64,000 bases of DNA from Bacillus glycinifermentans (GCF_001042475.2 NZ_LECW02000001.1:124001-188000), one strand, 5' to 3'; shown: positions 50,353-62,478, numbered from the stretch's first letter. The notes: generated by a model from the letters alone, not told the origin. A program made the numbers and translations.

Positions 50353-51376
50353 AAAAAGCACGCGTGAAAGGGAAAGCCTGATTCAAGGCGGCATGCATTA
50401 TTCAGAAATGCTCCCTGTCGAGTATAAACCGACCGAAGAGTACATGAAGCTGTTTTACGCTTCGCTTGAAGAAGAAAAACGCAAAGTGGCGGTGGCCGTC
50501 GGGACTGTCGCTGAACAAATCGTCCAGACGCGGGGGCTGAATACCGTGCTTTGCAGTCTGGCACGCGCCGGTACGCCAATCGGCGTCCTCATCAAACGCT
50601 ATATTGAACGTAAATATGAAATTGCTCTTCCCCACTACAGCATCTCGATTATCAGGGACAGGGGAATTGACGAAAACGCCCTGCACTACATCCTCCGTCA
50701 TCATCCCGGATCTGGGGTTGCATTTATAGACGGCTGGACGGGAAAGGGCGCGATTACAAACGAATTGACGCGTGCTGTAAGAACTTTTAATGAAGCAAAT
50801 GGCACTGAGCTTTCCGCAGAGCTCGCGGTTCTTGCCGATCCGGGTTATTGTTCATCTTTGTTTGGAACGAGGGAGGATTTCCTCATTCCGAGCGCCTGTT
50901 TGAATTCGACCGTATCGGGTCTTGTCAGCAGAACCGTTTTAAACGGGAAATGGATCGGAAAAGAAGATTTTCACGGGGCGAAATATTACGCGGACTTGCG
51001 AGAGGAAGATGTCTCAAATCTCTATGTCGATACGGTTGCCGCTGAATTTCCCGCCGCTGAAAAACAAGCCGCAGAAACGGCTGCGCGGCTTCTCAAAAAA
51101 AGGGAGGAGCCCGATTGGCGCGGCCTGGCAGCAATTAAAAGCATCCAGAACGACTTCGGCATTGATAACACGCATTTCATCAAACCCGGAGTGGGTGAGA
51201 CGACGAGGGTATTGCTGCGGAGAGTGCCCTGGAAAATCTTAATTCAGCCCGGTTCGAAGCACAGGCTCAAGCATATCATGCTCCTTGCAGAAGAGAGGGG
51301 CGTTCCAATTGAGGAGTATACCGATATGTCTTACAGCTGCTGCGGATTGATCCGTCCGGTCGGGAGGGGCAAATGA
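50267..51376 (+). CDS. StiP/PELOTA-type Ter-module protein (PRTase-like plus RNA-binding-like domain)
   Basis: 369 residues. The first part (SLARAGTPIGVLIKRYI, then GVAFIDGWTGKGAI) recalls the PRTase-like enzyme family named StiP in databases, with a Cys in LADPGYCSSLFG. Residues about 290-369 (KPGVGETTRVLLRRVPWKIL) match PELOTA_1, an L7Ae-like RNA-binding fold. ATG 50267 follows AAAGGGAG and overlaps the upstream gene by 86 bases. It couples to the HAD gene via ATGA at 51373. The role is inferred from neighbours. Confidence 0.75.
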   Translation: MAHVAAGMGSYPESDVTFLLKDLSGISIEKSTRERESLIQGGMHYSEMLPVEYKPTEEYMKLFYASLEEEKRKVAVAVGTVAEQIVQTRGLNTVLCSLARAGTPIGVLIKRYIERKYEIALPHYSISIIRDRGIDENALHYILRHHPGSGVAFIDGWTGKGAITNELTRAVRTFNEANGTELSAELAVLADPGYCSSLFGTREDFLIPSACLNSTVSGLVSRTVLNGKWIGKEDFHGAKYYADLREEDVSNLYVDTVAAEFPAAEKQAAETAARLLKKREEPDWRGLAAIKSIQNDFGIDNTHFIKPGVGETTRVLLRRVPWKILIQPGSKHRLKHIMLLAEERGVPIEEYTDMSYSCCGLIRPVGRGK

Positions 51377-52188
51377 AAGCTTTTGCAAGCGATTTGGACA
51401 GAACATTGATTTATTCAAAAAAAATGATTGAAGCATACGGGGCATCTGCCGGCTATGAGCTGATCGAAACTCTCGGCGGCAAAGAGATTTCCTATATATC
51501 GGCCGCGACGGCCGCAAATCTGCGCAGGATCGATCAAGACATGTATTTTATCCCGGTTACGACCCGGACGACGGAACAATACGAGCGAATTACGTTTTTT
51601 CAAAAAGACGTCATTCCTGAATACGCGATTACGACCAATGGAGCCTGCATTTTAAAGAACGGCCGCCCGATCAGGGAATGGTCAAACTTTATCGAAAGCC
51701 GGCTTCAATCTTGCACGCCGATCGAAGACATATGTGAGGAAATCGCAAAGCTTCCATTGTCGAGATCAGCGGAACGAATCCGGACGGCTCATCATTATTT
51801 TGTTTATTTGATTTTGAGCAAAGAAGGCATCAGCGGAATCGACGCCGCTTATGCAAAAGCGTGGGCCGCCGAGAAAGGGTGGCAGGCATCTCTGCAAGGG
51901 AGGAAGCTCTATTTTATCCCGGAGCCGCTGAATAAATGGAAAGCGGTCGATTATTTGAAGCGCGAGCTGAACATCGATAAGGTTTACGCGGCGGGTGATT
52001 CGCTGCTCGATTTTGAGCTGATCGCCCAAGCTGACTGCGGTGTTTCGCCCGCTCACGGAGAGGTGCTGCATCACCACCCTGATCTCCATGCGACGGCGCA
52101 TTGGGGCATGAAGGCGGCGGATGAAATCACAGAGCGCATTGTGAACGAAGAAATCAAACCATATTTTAGGATGATCAGTTATGATTAA
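51373..52188 (+). CDS. HAD-family hydrolase of the Ter-associated module
   Basis: 271 residues. The nucleophile motif is FASDLDRTLIY (Asp7 and Asp9), with Lys in NKWKAVDYLK and the third motif AAGDSLLDFE (Asp209). The C2-type cap sits in between. It should remove phosphate from the module's product, perhaps a ribosyl-phosphate intermediate. Overlaps of 4 and 8 bases with its neighbours suggest coupled translation. Confidence 0.82.
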   Translation: MKAFASDLDRTLIYSKKMIEAYGASAGYELIETLGGKEISYISAATAANLRRIDQDMYFIPVTTRTTEQYERITFFQKDVIPEYAITTNGACILKNGRPIREWSNFIESRLQSCTPIEDICEEIAKLPLSRSAERIRTAHHYFVYLILSKEGISGIDAAYAKAWAAEKGWQASLQGRKLYFIPEPLNKWKAVDYLKRELNIDKVYAAGDSLLDFELIAQADCGVSPAHGEVLHHHPDLHATAHWGMKAADEITERIVNEEIKPYFRMISYD

Positions 52189-52450
52189 AATAATCGATCT
52201 TACCAGCCGCGAGATTCTTAGTTCCCAGCAGGCCTGTGAAGAATGGGGAATCGACTCATCAACGCTTCGCAAAAGAGTCCACGATTTCCCCGCAGGAACG
52301 ATCAGAAAGTTTGGGACGACCTATGCGGTGACACGGGCCGGCATGTGCGCCGTTTTTGGCACCAGCAATGAGCATCTAGCGGAAAAAGGGGGGGAAGCGA
52401 AGCGCTATGAATCAGCAGGTCAATATTCAAAGGACACCGATCAAAGATGA
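52181..52450 (+). CDS. Small helix-turn-helix-like protein within the Ter module
   Basis: 89 residues. SSQQACEEWGIDSSTLRKRV (about 14-33) resembles a helix-turn-helix, and TTYAVTRAGMCAVFG a following wing or partner helix, as in some phage-like antirepressors. It is translationally coupled to the HAD gene (8-base overlap) and overlaps yceG by 44 bases. I do not know a named family. It may be a regulator of the module or an RNA-binding accessory protein. Confidence 0.6.
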   Translation: MIKIIDLTSREILSSQQACEEWGIDSSTLRKRVHDFPAGTIRKFGTTYAVTRAGMCAVFGTSNEHLAEKGGEAKRYESAGQYSKDTDQR

Positions 52451-54011
52451 TGAATGGAAACAGGTGATCCATCAGCAGCTTTCAGAAAGAACCCCTTATG
52501 AAACAGGCGGACAATTAACGATCGCTAACGTTGCGGGCCGGATTCTCGGGACGCCGCACGATGAAACAGATTACTATATTCATTTGCATGAGCTGTACGA
52601 ATCGCCGGACGTTCACGTTTTAAGCGAGACGTTGGATAAGACGATCGATCAGAAAAAGTTTCAGGCCGTCCAGCACATCCATATGATCAACCAGAAGGAA
52701 AAAGGGTTGTCGGTCAACAGGTTTGCCGCCTTTCTGGACGGAGAGCAGCTTATTGTGAAACATCCCCATCCCGGGATGCACAGGAATTTGAGAAAAGCTT
52801 TTATCGATGTGCTGAAAACTTTTCAGTCTCACCATGAGCAAGGCTTCAATCATCCCGATTTTCGCAGGATTCTTTTGGATCTTGTGAAATGGATGGGAAA
52901 TCATCTTGAACCTTGGCTGAAAGATGCCGATATTGAGAAAGAAATGCCGCGCGTTATTTGGTACGGAGACGCCACGAAAAGCCAGCTCTATTTTTTATAT
53001 TATTTGATGCTCATCGGGTGCGATGTACTGATTTTTCATCCGGAAGGAAAGGATCAATTTAACGAGATCGACCCGGATCAAAGGCTTTCTTTTGTATACG
53101 CATATCCGGGAACATCGGCGCCCGAACCGTTCCCGACGGAAAAGCCGCAGCGAAAATCAACGGTGGCATACAGGTCGACGAAGGAATTGGACAGCGTGCT
53201 CCACAATGAAGAGTCCATGATGTATAAACCTTGGCAATTCAGAGAGCACACGCCGGTCTCCGTGACGCTGAAAACGACGTATGATGAGCTGTTTTTAATT
53301 GCAAAAGAACGCGCGTTTATCCGGCCGAATTTCCGGGCGGACAATACAACTGTCGAGATTCCGAATTTGTTTGCCATGATTATGGGCATCACCGCCAATG
53401 AAAAAGAATACTGGGACCGGCTGCAGACATTGACCGAGTACAAGGAGTCCCATACGATCAGGCGCTTCCCGTTTACAGAGGAAGTGAAAGCCAATTATCA
53501 GTTCCATTACAACCATGCCCTCGATCAGACGGGGCAAATCGATCCCGTCCGTCTAAAGGAGAGCAATATTTGGCGCTGCAAGCATTTGCCGGAGGGAATT
53601 CAGGACGGCATCGCACAGGCCGTCTCGAGATTGTGCAAACACGCAAAGCTCCTGCCGCAAAACGGCGAAAGCGAAGCGGATGTCAAGCTGTATTTGTTCA
53701 CTCAGGCCGTCAATCTCCCTTCTGCGCTTTTGAACTTGATCCAAACGTTTGACTATGCGCAGACCGTGCCGAAGCTGATTCTGTACCATACCGAACAGAC
53801 GGGTGCATTATCGCGTTCAGACGCCGCGGCGCTGCTCTTGTTAAACGAAATCGGCATCGATATCATCGTTTATAATCCGCCCGGTTACAAGTGTATCGAT
53901 CATTATATTGAAGACCAGCAGTTTGACACTCATTGGCTTGATGAGATGTCCTTTAATCAGGAATTCAAAGAGCCGTCAATCGTACGGAAATTCATCAATA
54001 AAATTTTCTAA
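52407..54011 (+). CDS. yceG: YceG, Ter-associated protein
   Basis: 534 residues, soluble. It is the YceG family (537 residues in B. subtilis). Two similar regions, RVIWYGDATKSQLYFLYYLM and LYFTQ-like LYLFTQAVNLPSALLNLI, with CDVLIFHPEGKDQF and IDIIVYNPPGYKC, suggest a duplicated nucleotide or nucleic-acid-processing fold. It is always linked to TelA/TerD genes; its function is not known. In B. subtilis it follows yceF directly. GGGGGAAGCG precedes the ATG. Confidence 0.85.
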   Translation: MNQQVNIQRTPIKDDEWKQVIHQQLSERTPYETGGQLTIANVAGRILGTPHDETDYYIHLHELYESPDVHVLSETLDKTIDQKKFQAVQHIHMINQKEKGLSVNRFAAFLDGEQLIVKHPHPGMHRNLRKAFIDVLKTFQSHHEQGFNHPDFRRILLDLVKWMGNHLEPWLKDADIEKEMPRVIWYGDATKSQLYFLYYLMLIGCDVLIFHPEGKDQFNEIDPDQRLSFVYAYPGTSAPEPFPTEKPQRKSTVAYRSTKELDSVLHNEESMMYKPWQFREHTPVSVTLKTTYDELFLIAKERAFIRPNFRADNTTVEIPNLFAMIMGITANEKEYWDRLQTLTEYKESHTIRRFPFTEEVKANYQFHYNHALDQTGQIDPVRLKESNIWRCKHLPEGIQDGIAQAVSRLCKHAKLLPQNGESEADVKLYLFTQAVNLPSALLNLIQTFDYAQTVPKLILYHTEQTGALSRSDAAALLLLNEIGIDIIVYNPPGYKCIDHYIEDQQFDTHWLDEMSFNQEFKEPSIVRKFINKIF

Positions 54012-54027
54012 CAAGGGGGCCATCCAA

Positions 54028-55122
54028 ATGGCAAACACAACGGAAACAAGCCTCGTTAACATTAACAAAGAAGAAATTTCGATTGAAAAAGCGGAGGATA
54101 TCCGCGCCAAGCTGCGCCAGGAGCCGGAGGTACAAAGCCTCGCCCAGCAGATTGACGTCAAAAACCAGGTGGCGCTTTTGGAATTCGGGAAGGAACCGGC
54201 ACAGGAGATTTCCAAGTTCTCAGACCGCATCCTCTCGATGATGAGAACAAACAGCGTGACAGATTCCGGGGCTATGCTGACGCAGCTCGGAAAAATTATG
54301 GACCGCTTTGACAAAAACGATTTTGAAGAACCGAAAGGCCTGCTGTCGAAAATCTTCAAGCGCGGAAACAGCATGATCGAGAAAATCTTTAAAAAATATC
54401 AAACGCTTGGCGGAGAAATCGAAAAAATTAACGTCGAGATCTCGAAATATAAGGATGAAATGACAAAGTCGACGATCACGCTCGACGAAATGTATGAGAA
54501 CAACCTTAATTATTATGTTGAGCTTGAAAAATACGTCGTGGCCGGCCAGATGAAAATCGAAGAATTGAAGCAGCTTGTCCCTCAATATGAAGCGCAAGCG
54601 GCAAGCGGCAACCAGATGGCGCAGATGGAGCTTGATACGCTGAAGGGTGGCATTCAGGCGCTGGAAGAACGCGTCTACGACCTGGATATGGCGAGGATGG
54701 TCGCCATCCAAACGGCGCCGCAGATTCGTCTGCTTCAGCGCGGAAACACGAAGCTGATCGGAAAAATCAACTCCGCGTTCATCATTACGATTCCGATTTT
54801 CAAAAACGGCATCATCCAGGCTGTTACGGCCAAGCGGCAAAAGCTTGTCGCCGATTCAATGAGCGAACTCGACCGCCGTACAAATGAAATGCTGAAGCGC
54901 AACGCCGAAAACATTTCAAATCAATCCGTGGAAATCGCGAGAATGTCCGGCAGACCAAGCATCGACATTGAAACGATCGAACAATCGTGGAATACGATTG
55001 TCAAAGGAATGCAGGAGACAAAGCAGATTGAAGAAGAAAACAAACGCCTGCGGGAAGAAGGATCCAAGCGCATTTTGGAGCTTCAGGACAATATGAAAAG
55101 GGCCGCGCTGAGTGGATCATGA
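54028..55122 (+). CDS. yceH: TelA-family toxic-anion-resistance protein YceH
   Basis: 364 residues, nearly all alpha-helical, with coiled coils at about 120-240 and 330-360 and the conserved LIGKINSAFIITIPIFKNGI. This is the TelA (KlaA) family, which gives tellurite and antibiotic tolerance and is probably a membrane-associated partner of TerC/TerD. ATG 54028 follows AAGGGGG; the upstream frame to 53908 is the end of yceG. It is the last gene of the cluster. Confidence 0.9.
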   Translation: MANTTETSLVNINKEEISIEKAEDIRAKLRQEPEVQSLAQQIDVKNQVALLEFGKEPAQEISKFSDRILSMMRTNSVTDSGAMLTQLGKIMDRFDKNDFEEPKGLLSKIFKRGNSMIEKIFKKYQTLGGEIEKINVEISKYKDEMTKSTITLDEMYENNLNYYVELEKYVVAGQMKIEELKQLVPQYEAQAASGNQMAQMELDTLKGGIQALEERVYDLDMARMVAIQTAPQIRLLQRGNTKLIGKINSAFIITIPIFKNGIIQAVTAKRQKLVADSMSELDRRTNEMLKRNAENISNQSVEIARMSGRPSIDIETIEQSWNTIVKGMQETKQIEEENKRLREEGSKRILELQDNMKRAALSGS

Positions 55123-55130
55123 GAGAAGGA

Positions 55131-55156
55131 GCCGTCCGTGTAAAGGACGGCTTCAT
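55131..55156 (+). terminator. Terminator after yceH
   Basis: AGCCGTCC and GGACGGCT form an 8-bp stem around GTGTAAA. The T run is poor, so efficiency is unsure. Confidence 0.5.
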
Positions 55157-55338
55157 AAATATTTTCATAAAACGTTAATCAGAAGCAATACTATAATGAT
55201 GAGGCATGGTAATAGTCAAAACTGTTGAGAATAGGCTCCGTTTAAGCGTTTTGGCCTGTTCGTTCCTTCTTGCGTTTTTTATCATTCAAGGAGGATTTAT
55301 AAGTATATAGGAGGATTTTGGAGTATTTATAGCTTTTA

Positions 55339-55368
55339 TTGACTATGGAAATACCTTATCAGTATAGT
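55339..55368 (+). promoter_or_regulatory. SigA-type promoter of the opuA operon
   Basis: TTGACT (55339-55344) and TATAGT (55363-55368) are 18 bp apart, about 85 bases before the opuAA start. The preceding 55157-55338 stretch holds two AAGGAGGATTT-like purine tracts (near 55290 and 55309) but no frame that I can support. Salt induction would be expected from the family, with no sequence marker I can point to. Confidence 0.6.
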
Positions 55369-55455
55369 TTGTACAATTTAAGCTGAATATGCTGTTTGAA
55401 TGAAACGGTAAAAACATGTTACGGTTAAAAGGATGCTTTAAAATGGAGGGATAGA

Positions 55456-56715
55456 ATGAGTGTAGAAGATAAAAATATAAAAATTAAAGTCAATAAAGTA
55501 TCTAAGATTTTCGGGAAGCAGACAAAAAAAGCCGCGCAGATGCTGGCAAACGGAAAAACAAAAAAAGAGATTTTAAAAGCAACCGGTGCGACCGTTGGAG
55601 TCAATCAGGCTGACTTTGATGTATACGACGGAGAGATATTTGTCATCATGGGTCTATCAGGAAGCGGAAAATCCACTTTAGTGAGAATGCTGAATCGGTT
55701 GATTGATCCGACCGCTGGGGAAATATACATTGATGGTGACATGATAACAAATATGTCAAAGGAACAGCTGCGCGAGGTGCGGCGTAAAAAAATCAGCATG
55801 GTCTTTCAAAAGTTTGCTTTATTTCCCCACCGCACGATTCTCCATAACACGGAATACGGTTTGGAACTGCAGGGTGTTGATAAAGAAACAAGAAGGCAAA
55901 AAGCGCTTGAATCCCTTCGTCTTGTCGGACTTGAAGGGTATGAGGATCAATTTCCCGACCAATTGAGCGGAGGAATGCAGCAGCGTGTCGGCCTTGCCCG
56001 TGCGCTGACAAACGATCCCGATATTTTGCTGATGGACGAAGCGTTCAGCGCGCTTGATCCGCTGATCAGAAAAGATATGCAGGATGAACTGCTCGAGCTT
56101 CACGATTCTGTCGGGAAGACGATCATTTTTATTACGCACGATCTTGACGAAGCGCTCAGAATCGGCGACCGAATCGCGTTGATGAAAGACGGAAACATCG
56201 TGCAGATCGGCACGCCTGAAGAAATCTTAATGAATCCGTCAAACGAATATGTTGAACGTTTCGTAGAAGATGTCGATTTATCGAAAGTGTTAACCGCCGG
56301 ACATATTATGAAACGGGCCGAAACGGTTCGCATCGACAAAGGTCCGAGGGTTGCGCTGACGCTCATGAAAAACCTGGGGATCTCGTCTATCTATGCCGTA
56401 GATAAACATAAACGGCTGTTGGGCGTCATTTCTGCGGAATCCGCCAAAAAAGCGGCCGAAAAAGGAGCCGATTTGGAATCCGTTCTTCAGAAAGAAATGA
56501 CGACCGTTCATGAAGAGACGGTATTGACGGAGATTTTCGAACTTGTCTCTGATGCCAACATTCCGATCGCCGTAGTTGACGGCAAAAACAGAATGAAAGG
56601 CATTGTCGTAAGAGGCGCATTGATCGGCGCTCTTGCCGGAGACGACCAATATATCAACTTGCCAAACGAACAAAGCGCATCTGAAGAAGATGCCATCGTT
56701 GAGGAGGTGAACTAA
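55456..56715 (+). CDS. opuAA: Glycine betaine ABC transporter ATPase OpuAA
   Basis: 419 residues. Walker A GLSGSGKST (about 64-72), signature LSGGMQQRVG, Walker B ILLMDEAFSALDPL. The C-terminal 140 residues hold two CBS domains (LTLMKNLGISSIYAVD and TEIFELVSDANIPIAVVD), which sense ionic strength or nucleotides. It drives import of glycine betaine for osmoprotection. It forms opuAA-AB-AC, an osmoprotectant operon. GGAGGGA is before the ATG. Confidence 0.95.
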   Translation: MSVEDKNIKIKVNKVSKIFGKQTKKAAQMLANGKTKKEILKATGATVGVNQADFDVYDGEIFVIMGLSGSGKSTLVRMLNRLIDPTAGEIYIDGDMITNMSKEQLREVRRKKISMVFQKFALFPHRTILHNTEYGLELQGVDKETRRQKALESLRLVGLEGYEDQFPDQLSGGMQQRVGLARALTNDPDILLMDEAFSALDPLIRKDMQDELLELHDSVGKTIIFITHDLDEALRIGDRIALMKDGNIVQIGTPEEILMNPSNEYVERFVEDVDLSKVLTAGHIMKRAETVRIDKGPRVALTLMKNLGISSIYAVDKHKRLLGVISAESAKKAAEKGADLESVLQKEMTTVHEETVLTEIFELVSDANIPIAVVDGKNRMKGIVVRGALIGALAGDDQYINLPNEQSASEEDAIVEEVN

Positions 56716-56716
56716 G

Positions 56717-58443
<1,727 letters not shown>

Positions 58444-58445
58444 AC

Positions 58446-58478
58446 AAAACCTCTCAGCTCCGGCTGAGAGGTTTTTTT
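58446..58478. terminator. Terminator of opuA
   Basis: AAAACCTCTCAG and CTGAGAGGTTTT pair around CTCCGG and end in seven T. Confidence 0.9.
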
Positions 58479-58484
58479 CGTGGC

Positions 58485-59633
58485 TTAGCTGATGCTGACC
58501 TCCATTTCATTGCCGATTTTTTCAAACGTCTTCAGCACCGCTTCGGCTAAAATGTCAGCTCCGGTAAACAGGGCATCCCTGTCAAAGGTCATCATCGGGT
58601 GATGGAGGCCGGGGGTGAGGCCGCAGCCGAGCCCGAGCATCGTCGCCTTTAGATGAGGGCGCTTCACAGAATAATAATGAAAATCTTCTCCTCCTGTTGT
58701 AACGAGCGGCTTATCGAGGTTCCCTGCGCCGATTACGCTGCTGATCGCCTCTGCCATGATGGCGATCGCCGCTTCGTTTTTAACTGCTGCCGGGAGGCTG
58801 TCTTCTTTATGCAGTTCGATGGTTGCTCCGAATGATTCAGCCACGGCTTGGCAGGCTATTACTGTTTCCCTCTCAAGGGCTTCCATTGCTTCGTTCGTCT
58901 GAGCCCTTAAGTCAAGGCTGAAGCTGGCTTTGCCCGGAATGATATTGGAGCTTTCTCCGCCGGCCTGGAGCTTTGTCATTTTAACGGTATGCGGCGTCAT
59001 CGGGTCGATATGGATATGGGCGAGCTTGTGGACGAGCGTCGCCGCAATCTCGATGCTGTTTTTCCCAAGATGCGGACGGGCGCCGTGGGCTTCTTCGCCG
59101 ATGACCGTACCTTCAATGTGGCAGCTTGCGCCATGCAAAATCGCCGGGGCGCATCTTCCGTTCAATGTTTCCTGCACAGGGCGGACGTGAACGCCGTAAA
59201 GGTAATCAACATCGTCGAGAATGCCTTTTTCGATCATTTTCAAAGCTCCTCCGCCTTTTTCTTCAGCAGGCTGAAAGATGAAGCGGATCGTTCCTTTCGG
59301 CAGCTCTGTTTGCTCTTTCAGGGTCATTAATGTCCCGAGCGCCATCGTCATATGGGAATCGTGCCCGCAGGAATGATTTGCCTGAAACGTTCCGTCGACT
59401 TCCTGCCAGAGGGCGTCAATATCAGCCCTGACGGCGACGACTGGAGACCCTTCGCCGATTTCGCCGATGACCCCGGTACAGTCCGCAAATGTTTGTGTTC
59501 GGCATCCGTTTTCTTCCAACTGATTTTTGAGAAATGCCGTTGTTTCGTATTCCTTCCAGCTGACTTCAGGATGATTGTGAAGGTGTTCAAAAATGCTGAT
59601 CATCTTTTGTTTGATAGAGTCCGTTAATGCCAT
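58485..59633 (-). CDS. amhX: M20 amidohydrolase AmhX
   Basis: 382 residues. Metal ligands of M20D enzymes appear in [20 protein letters not shown] and [10 protein letters not shown]; the dimerisation domain includes [14 protein letters not shown]. It removes acyl groups from amino acids or peptides; the exact substrate is not known. B. subtilis also has amhX right after opuAC. ATG 59633 follows AGGAGG. It is divergent from the ycgA permease, likely its uptake partner. Confidence 0.9.
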   Translation of the reverse strand: MALTDSIKQKMISIFEHLHNHPEVSWKEYETTAFLKNQLEENGCRTQTFADCTGVIGEIGEGSPVVAVRADIDALWQEVDGTFQANHSCGHDSHMTMALGTLMTLKEQTELPKGTIRFIFQPAEEKGGGALKMIEKGILDDVDYLYGVHVRPVQETLNGRCAPAILHGASCHIEGTVIGEEAHGARPHLGKNSIEIAATLVHKLAHIHIDPMTPHTVKMTKLQAGGESSNIIPGKASFSLDLRAQTNEAMEALERETVIACQAVAESFGATIELHKEDSLPAAVKNEAAIAIMAEAISSVIGAGNLDKPLVTTGGEDFHYYSVKRPHLKATMLGLGCGLTPGLHHPMMTFDRDALFTGADILAEAVLKTFEKIGNEMEVSIS

Positions 59634-59794
59634 CGTCAAACCTCCTATATTGTTTTATCTAATACTTTTAATGAAAAACATATTGAAACCCCGGAATAAG
59701 GTTGTCTATAATATAGCACACGTACAGATTTTTCTGAATAATTGAATATTTGAGAAAAAGGTTTTGCTATTCATGTAAAGAGGAGATGGAACAT

Positions 59795-61228
59795 ATGAAC
59801 GTACCAGCTGTCAAAACACCGCCCTCGACTAAGAAGAAACCGTTTCGATTGAAAATGCCTGATGCGTATGTGCTGCTGTTTATGGTGGCTGTCTTCTGCG
59901 CCCTCGCGACTTACATCATTCCCGCCGGAGAATTTGACAGAGTGACAAAAGGCGAAGTCACAACTGCCGTACCCGGGAGCTATCATGTGGTAGATCAGTC
60001 CCCGGTGGGGATTGTAAGCTTTTTTACGGCGATTCAGGAAGGAATGGTCGGGTCTTCATCGATTATTTTTTTAATTTTATTCACCGGCGGAGCGCTCGCC
60101 ATTTTAGAAAAAACGGGGGCCGTCGGCGGCTTAATCCACCATGTCATCAGCCGTTTCCGCACGAAGCAGCTGCTGTTCATCTGCATTGTCGGCGGACTTT
60201 TCTCGATTCTCGGGACCACGGGGGTTGTCGTAAATTCCGTCATCGGCTTTATCCCGCTCGGCATTATCGTTGCAAGGTCGTTGAAATGGGACGCGGCTGC
60301 CGGGGCTGCCGTCATCTATATCGGCTGCTACGCCGGATTCAATGCGACGATATTATCGCCCTCGCCGCTCGGACTTTCGCAAAAGATCGCCGACCTCCCA
60401 TTGTTTTCAGGCCTTGGATTGCGGATTGCGATATACTTGTGTTTTGTCATTTCAAGTCTGATCTACATCTATTTGTACACGAGAAAATTAAAAAAATCGC
60501 CTGAGGCGAGCATTCTCGGCAAGGACTGGTTTCCGGGAAAAGGGCTTGGCAGCGAGGCGAACATGGGACAGGCCTCATTTACCCGGCGCCATAAGCTGAT
60601 CTTAGCCGTAGCCGGACTGTCGCTGCTCGGCTTTTTATACGGAGCTTTGAAGCTTGGCTGGACGGATAATCAAATGGCCGGCATGTTTATCTTTATCTCC
60701 ATTGCCGCGGGGATCATCGGGGGCATGAACGCTAACGACATCGCTAAAACGTTTATCAACGGCTGTCAAAGCCTTGTATACGGCGCATTGATCGTCGGTA
60801 TGGCAAGGACGATTTCGGTTATCCTTGAACAGGGGAGGCTGCTTGATACCGTTGTCAACGGGCTGGCCAGTCTGTTGGACGGCTTCAGTCCTGTGGCCGG
60901 TGCGGTCGGCATGTATGTTGCCAGCGGCCTTCTGCATTTTCTCATTTCCTCGGGATCAGGCGAGGCGGTTGTCTTTATTCCGATTCTTGCCCCGCTTGCC
61001 GACCTGATGGACATTACGAGACAGGTTGCCGTCGAAGCCGTCATGCTCGGCGAGGGCGTCGTCAACTGCATCAATCCGACATCGGGCGTGCTGATGGCCG
61101 TATTGGCCGCAAGCGGCATCCCCTATGTGAAATGGCTCAGGTTCATGGTTCCCCTCGCTTTGATCTGGTTCGTAATCGGATTGGTGTTCATCTGCATCGG
61201 AGTGATGACAGGCTGGGGCCCGTATTAA
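59795..61228 (+). CDS. ycgA: YfcC-family permease YcgA
   Basis: 477 residues with about 12 membrane segments. Starts with [20 protein letters not shown], then a periplasmic [10 protein letters not shown] loop, and ends with the conserved [19 protein letters not shown]. The family (YfcC/ArcD-like) moves C4-dicarboxylates, amino acids or basic peptides. ATG 59795 follows AAGAGGAGATGG; a TTG at 59750 is rejected. It pairs with amhX, and the decayed homologue at 17028-17581 pairs with another M20 gene. Confidence 0.88.
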   Translation: MNVPAVKTPPSTKKKPFRLKMPDAYVLLFMVAVFCALATYIIPAGEFDRVTKGEVTTAVPGSYHVVDQSPVGIVSFFTAIQEGMVGSSSIIFLILFTGGALAILEKTGAVGGLIHHVISRFRTKQLLFICIVGGLFSILGTTGVVVNSVIGFIPLGIIVARSLKWDAAAGAAVIYIGCYAGFNATILSPSPLGLSQKIADLPLFSGLGLRIAIYLCFVISSLIYIYLYTRKLKKSPEASILGKDWFPGKGLGSEANMGQASFTRRHKLILAVAGLSLLGFLYGALKLGWTDNQMAGMFIFISIAAGIIGGMNANDIAKTFINGCQSLVYGALIVGMARTISVILEQGRLLDTVVNGLASLLDGFSPVAGAVGMYVASGLLHFLISSGSGEAVVFIPILAPLADLMDITRQVAVEAVMLGEGVVNCINPTSGVLMAVLAASGIPYVKWLRFMVPLALIWFVIGLVFICIGVMTGWGPY

Positions 61229-61229
61229 G

Positions 61230-61270
61230 CAAAAAAGCCGCTATGCCATGAACGCGCATAACGGCTTTTC
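61230..61270. terminator. Bidirectional terminator
   Basis: AAAAAGCCGCTATGC and GCGCATAACGGCTTTT pair (imperfect) around CATGAAC, serving ycgA and the convergent MFS gene. Confidence 0.8.
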
Positions 61271-61272
61271 TA

Positions 61273-62478
61273 TTAAATTCGAATCGATTTACCGGCGGCT
61301 TTCCATTGTTTTTTCCAGCCTGTTTGAGCGAACAAAAGCAGTCCCAATGCAATAAAAGCGATCGCGGAAAATGTGAGGAACCCGCTCGAATAAGTGCCTG
61401 TGACTTGTTTTAGCGTTCCGAGGATAGTCGGGAGAAAGAACCCTCCGATTCCCCCGGCGGCCCCGACGATTCCCGTCACCATCCCGATTTCTTTTTGAAA
61501 GCGCTGGGGCACGAGCTGAAAAATGGCGCCGTTTCCCATGCCGAGACAGCCCATGCCGATAAACAATGCGGTTGTGACGGCCGTAAGCGACGGCAGCGTA
61601 CTGACCGTGAACATACAAAGAGCCACTCCGACGAACAAAACTTGCAGCAGGCGCACGCCGCCTATTTTATCGGCGATCAATCCGCCGACAGGCCGAAGGC
61701 AGCTGCCCGATGCCACGACAAGGGTGACGAACTCCCCGGCCCTCACCGGTGGAACGGAATACTGTGATGCGAAGAAATAGCTTAAAAAGTTTGAAAGGCC
61801 GACAAAGCCCCCGAATGTGACGCTGTATAAAAGGCAGAAATACCAGGTGTCCCTTTCTTTAAAGACGGCGAAGTAGTCTTTTACAGGCTTAGGGGAAGGC
61901 TGGTTCGGCGGCTCCTTGGCCATCAGTAAATAGCTGATGAGGACGAGCGTTAAAGGAATGAGAGCCAGTCCCATCACACCGTTCCAGCCGGTATGCTCAG
62001 CGATGCGCGGACCGAACAGCGTGGCAAGCAGAGTACCGCTGTTACCCGCCCCGGCGATCCCCATGGCAAGACCTTGAAGATGCGGAGGGTACCAGCGGCT
62101 CGCCATCGGCAGGGAAGCTGAAAAGCTGGCCCCCGCCACTCCCAGCAAAATGCCGATCATATACAATTCAACAACGGTAGAGCCGAACAGCCATCCCCAC
62201 AAGAGAGGAATCATCGTCACGAGCATTCCGCCGACGGCCGTTTTTTTCGGGCCGAAGCGGTCTGTTAAAATGCCTAATACGATGCGGAAAACCGAGCCGG
62301 CCAGAGTCGGGATGGCGACGATCAATCCTACCTGGGACGGCGAAAGGTCAAAATCAGCCGTAATATAAACGCCGAGCGCGCCGAGCAAGACCCAAATCAT
62401 AAAGCTGACATCGAAATACAAAAAAGATGATAGCAGAGAAGGAGCGTGTCCGCTCTTTCTCAAATCCGCCAATTTCAC
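61273..62478 (-). CDS. Nitrate/nitrite-porter family MFS transporter (NasA/NarK-like)
   Basis: 401 residues with 12 membrane segments. The Arg-containing motif in [19 protein letters not shown] and [18 protein letters not shown] are typical of the NNP family, which moves nitrate in or nitrite out. The start [14 protein letters not shown] resembles NasA more than NarK. GTG 62478 follows GGGGAG. No nitrate-reductase genes are in the window. The role (assimilation or respiration) cannot be fixed. Confidence 0.75.
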   Translation of the reverse strand: MKLADLRKSGHAPSLLSSFLYFDVSFMIWVLLGALGVYITADFDLSPSQVGLIVAIPTLAGSVFRIVLGILTDRFGPKKTAVGGMLVTMIPLLWGWLFGSTVVELYMIGILLGVAGASFSASLPMASRWYPPHLQGLAMGIAGAGNSGTLLATLFGPRIAEHTGWNGVMGLALIPLTLVLISYLLMAKEPPNQPSPKPVKDYFAVFKERDTWYFCLLYSVTFGGFVGLSNFLSYFFASQYSVPPVRAGEFVTLVVASGSCLRPVGGLIADKIGGVRLLQVLFVGVALCMFTVSTLPSLTAVTTALFIGMGCLGMGNGAIFQLVPQRFQKEIGMVTGIVGAAGGIGGFFLPTILGTLKQVTGTYSSGFLTFSAIAFIALGLLLFAQTGWKKQWKAAGKSIRI

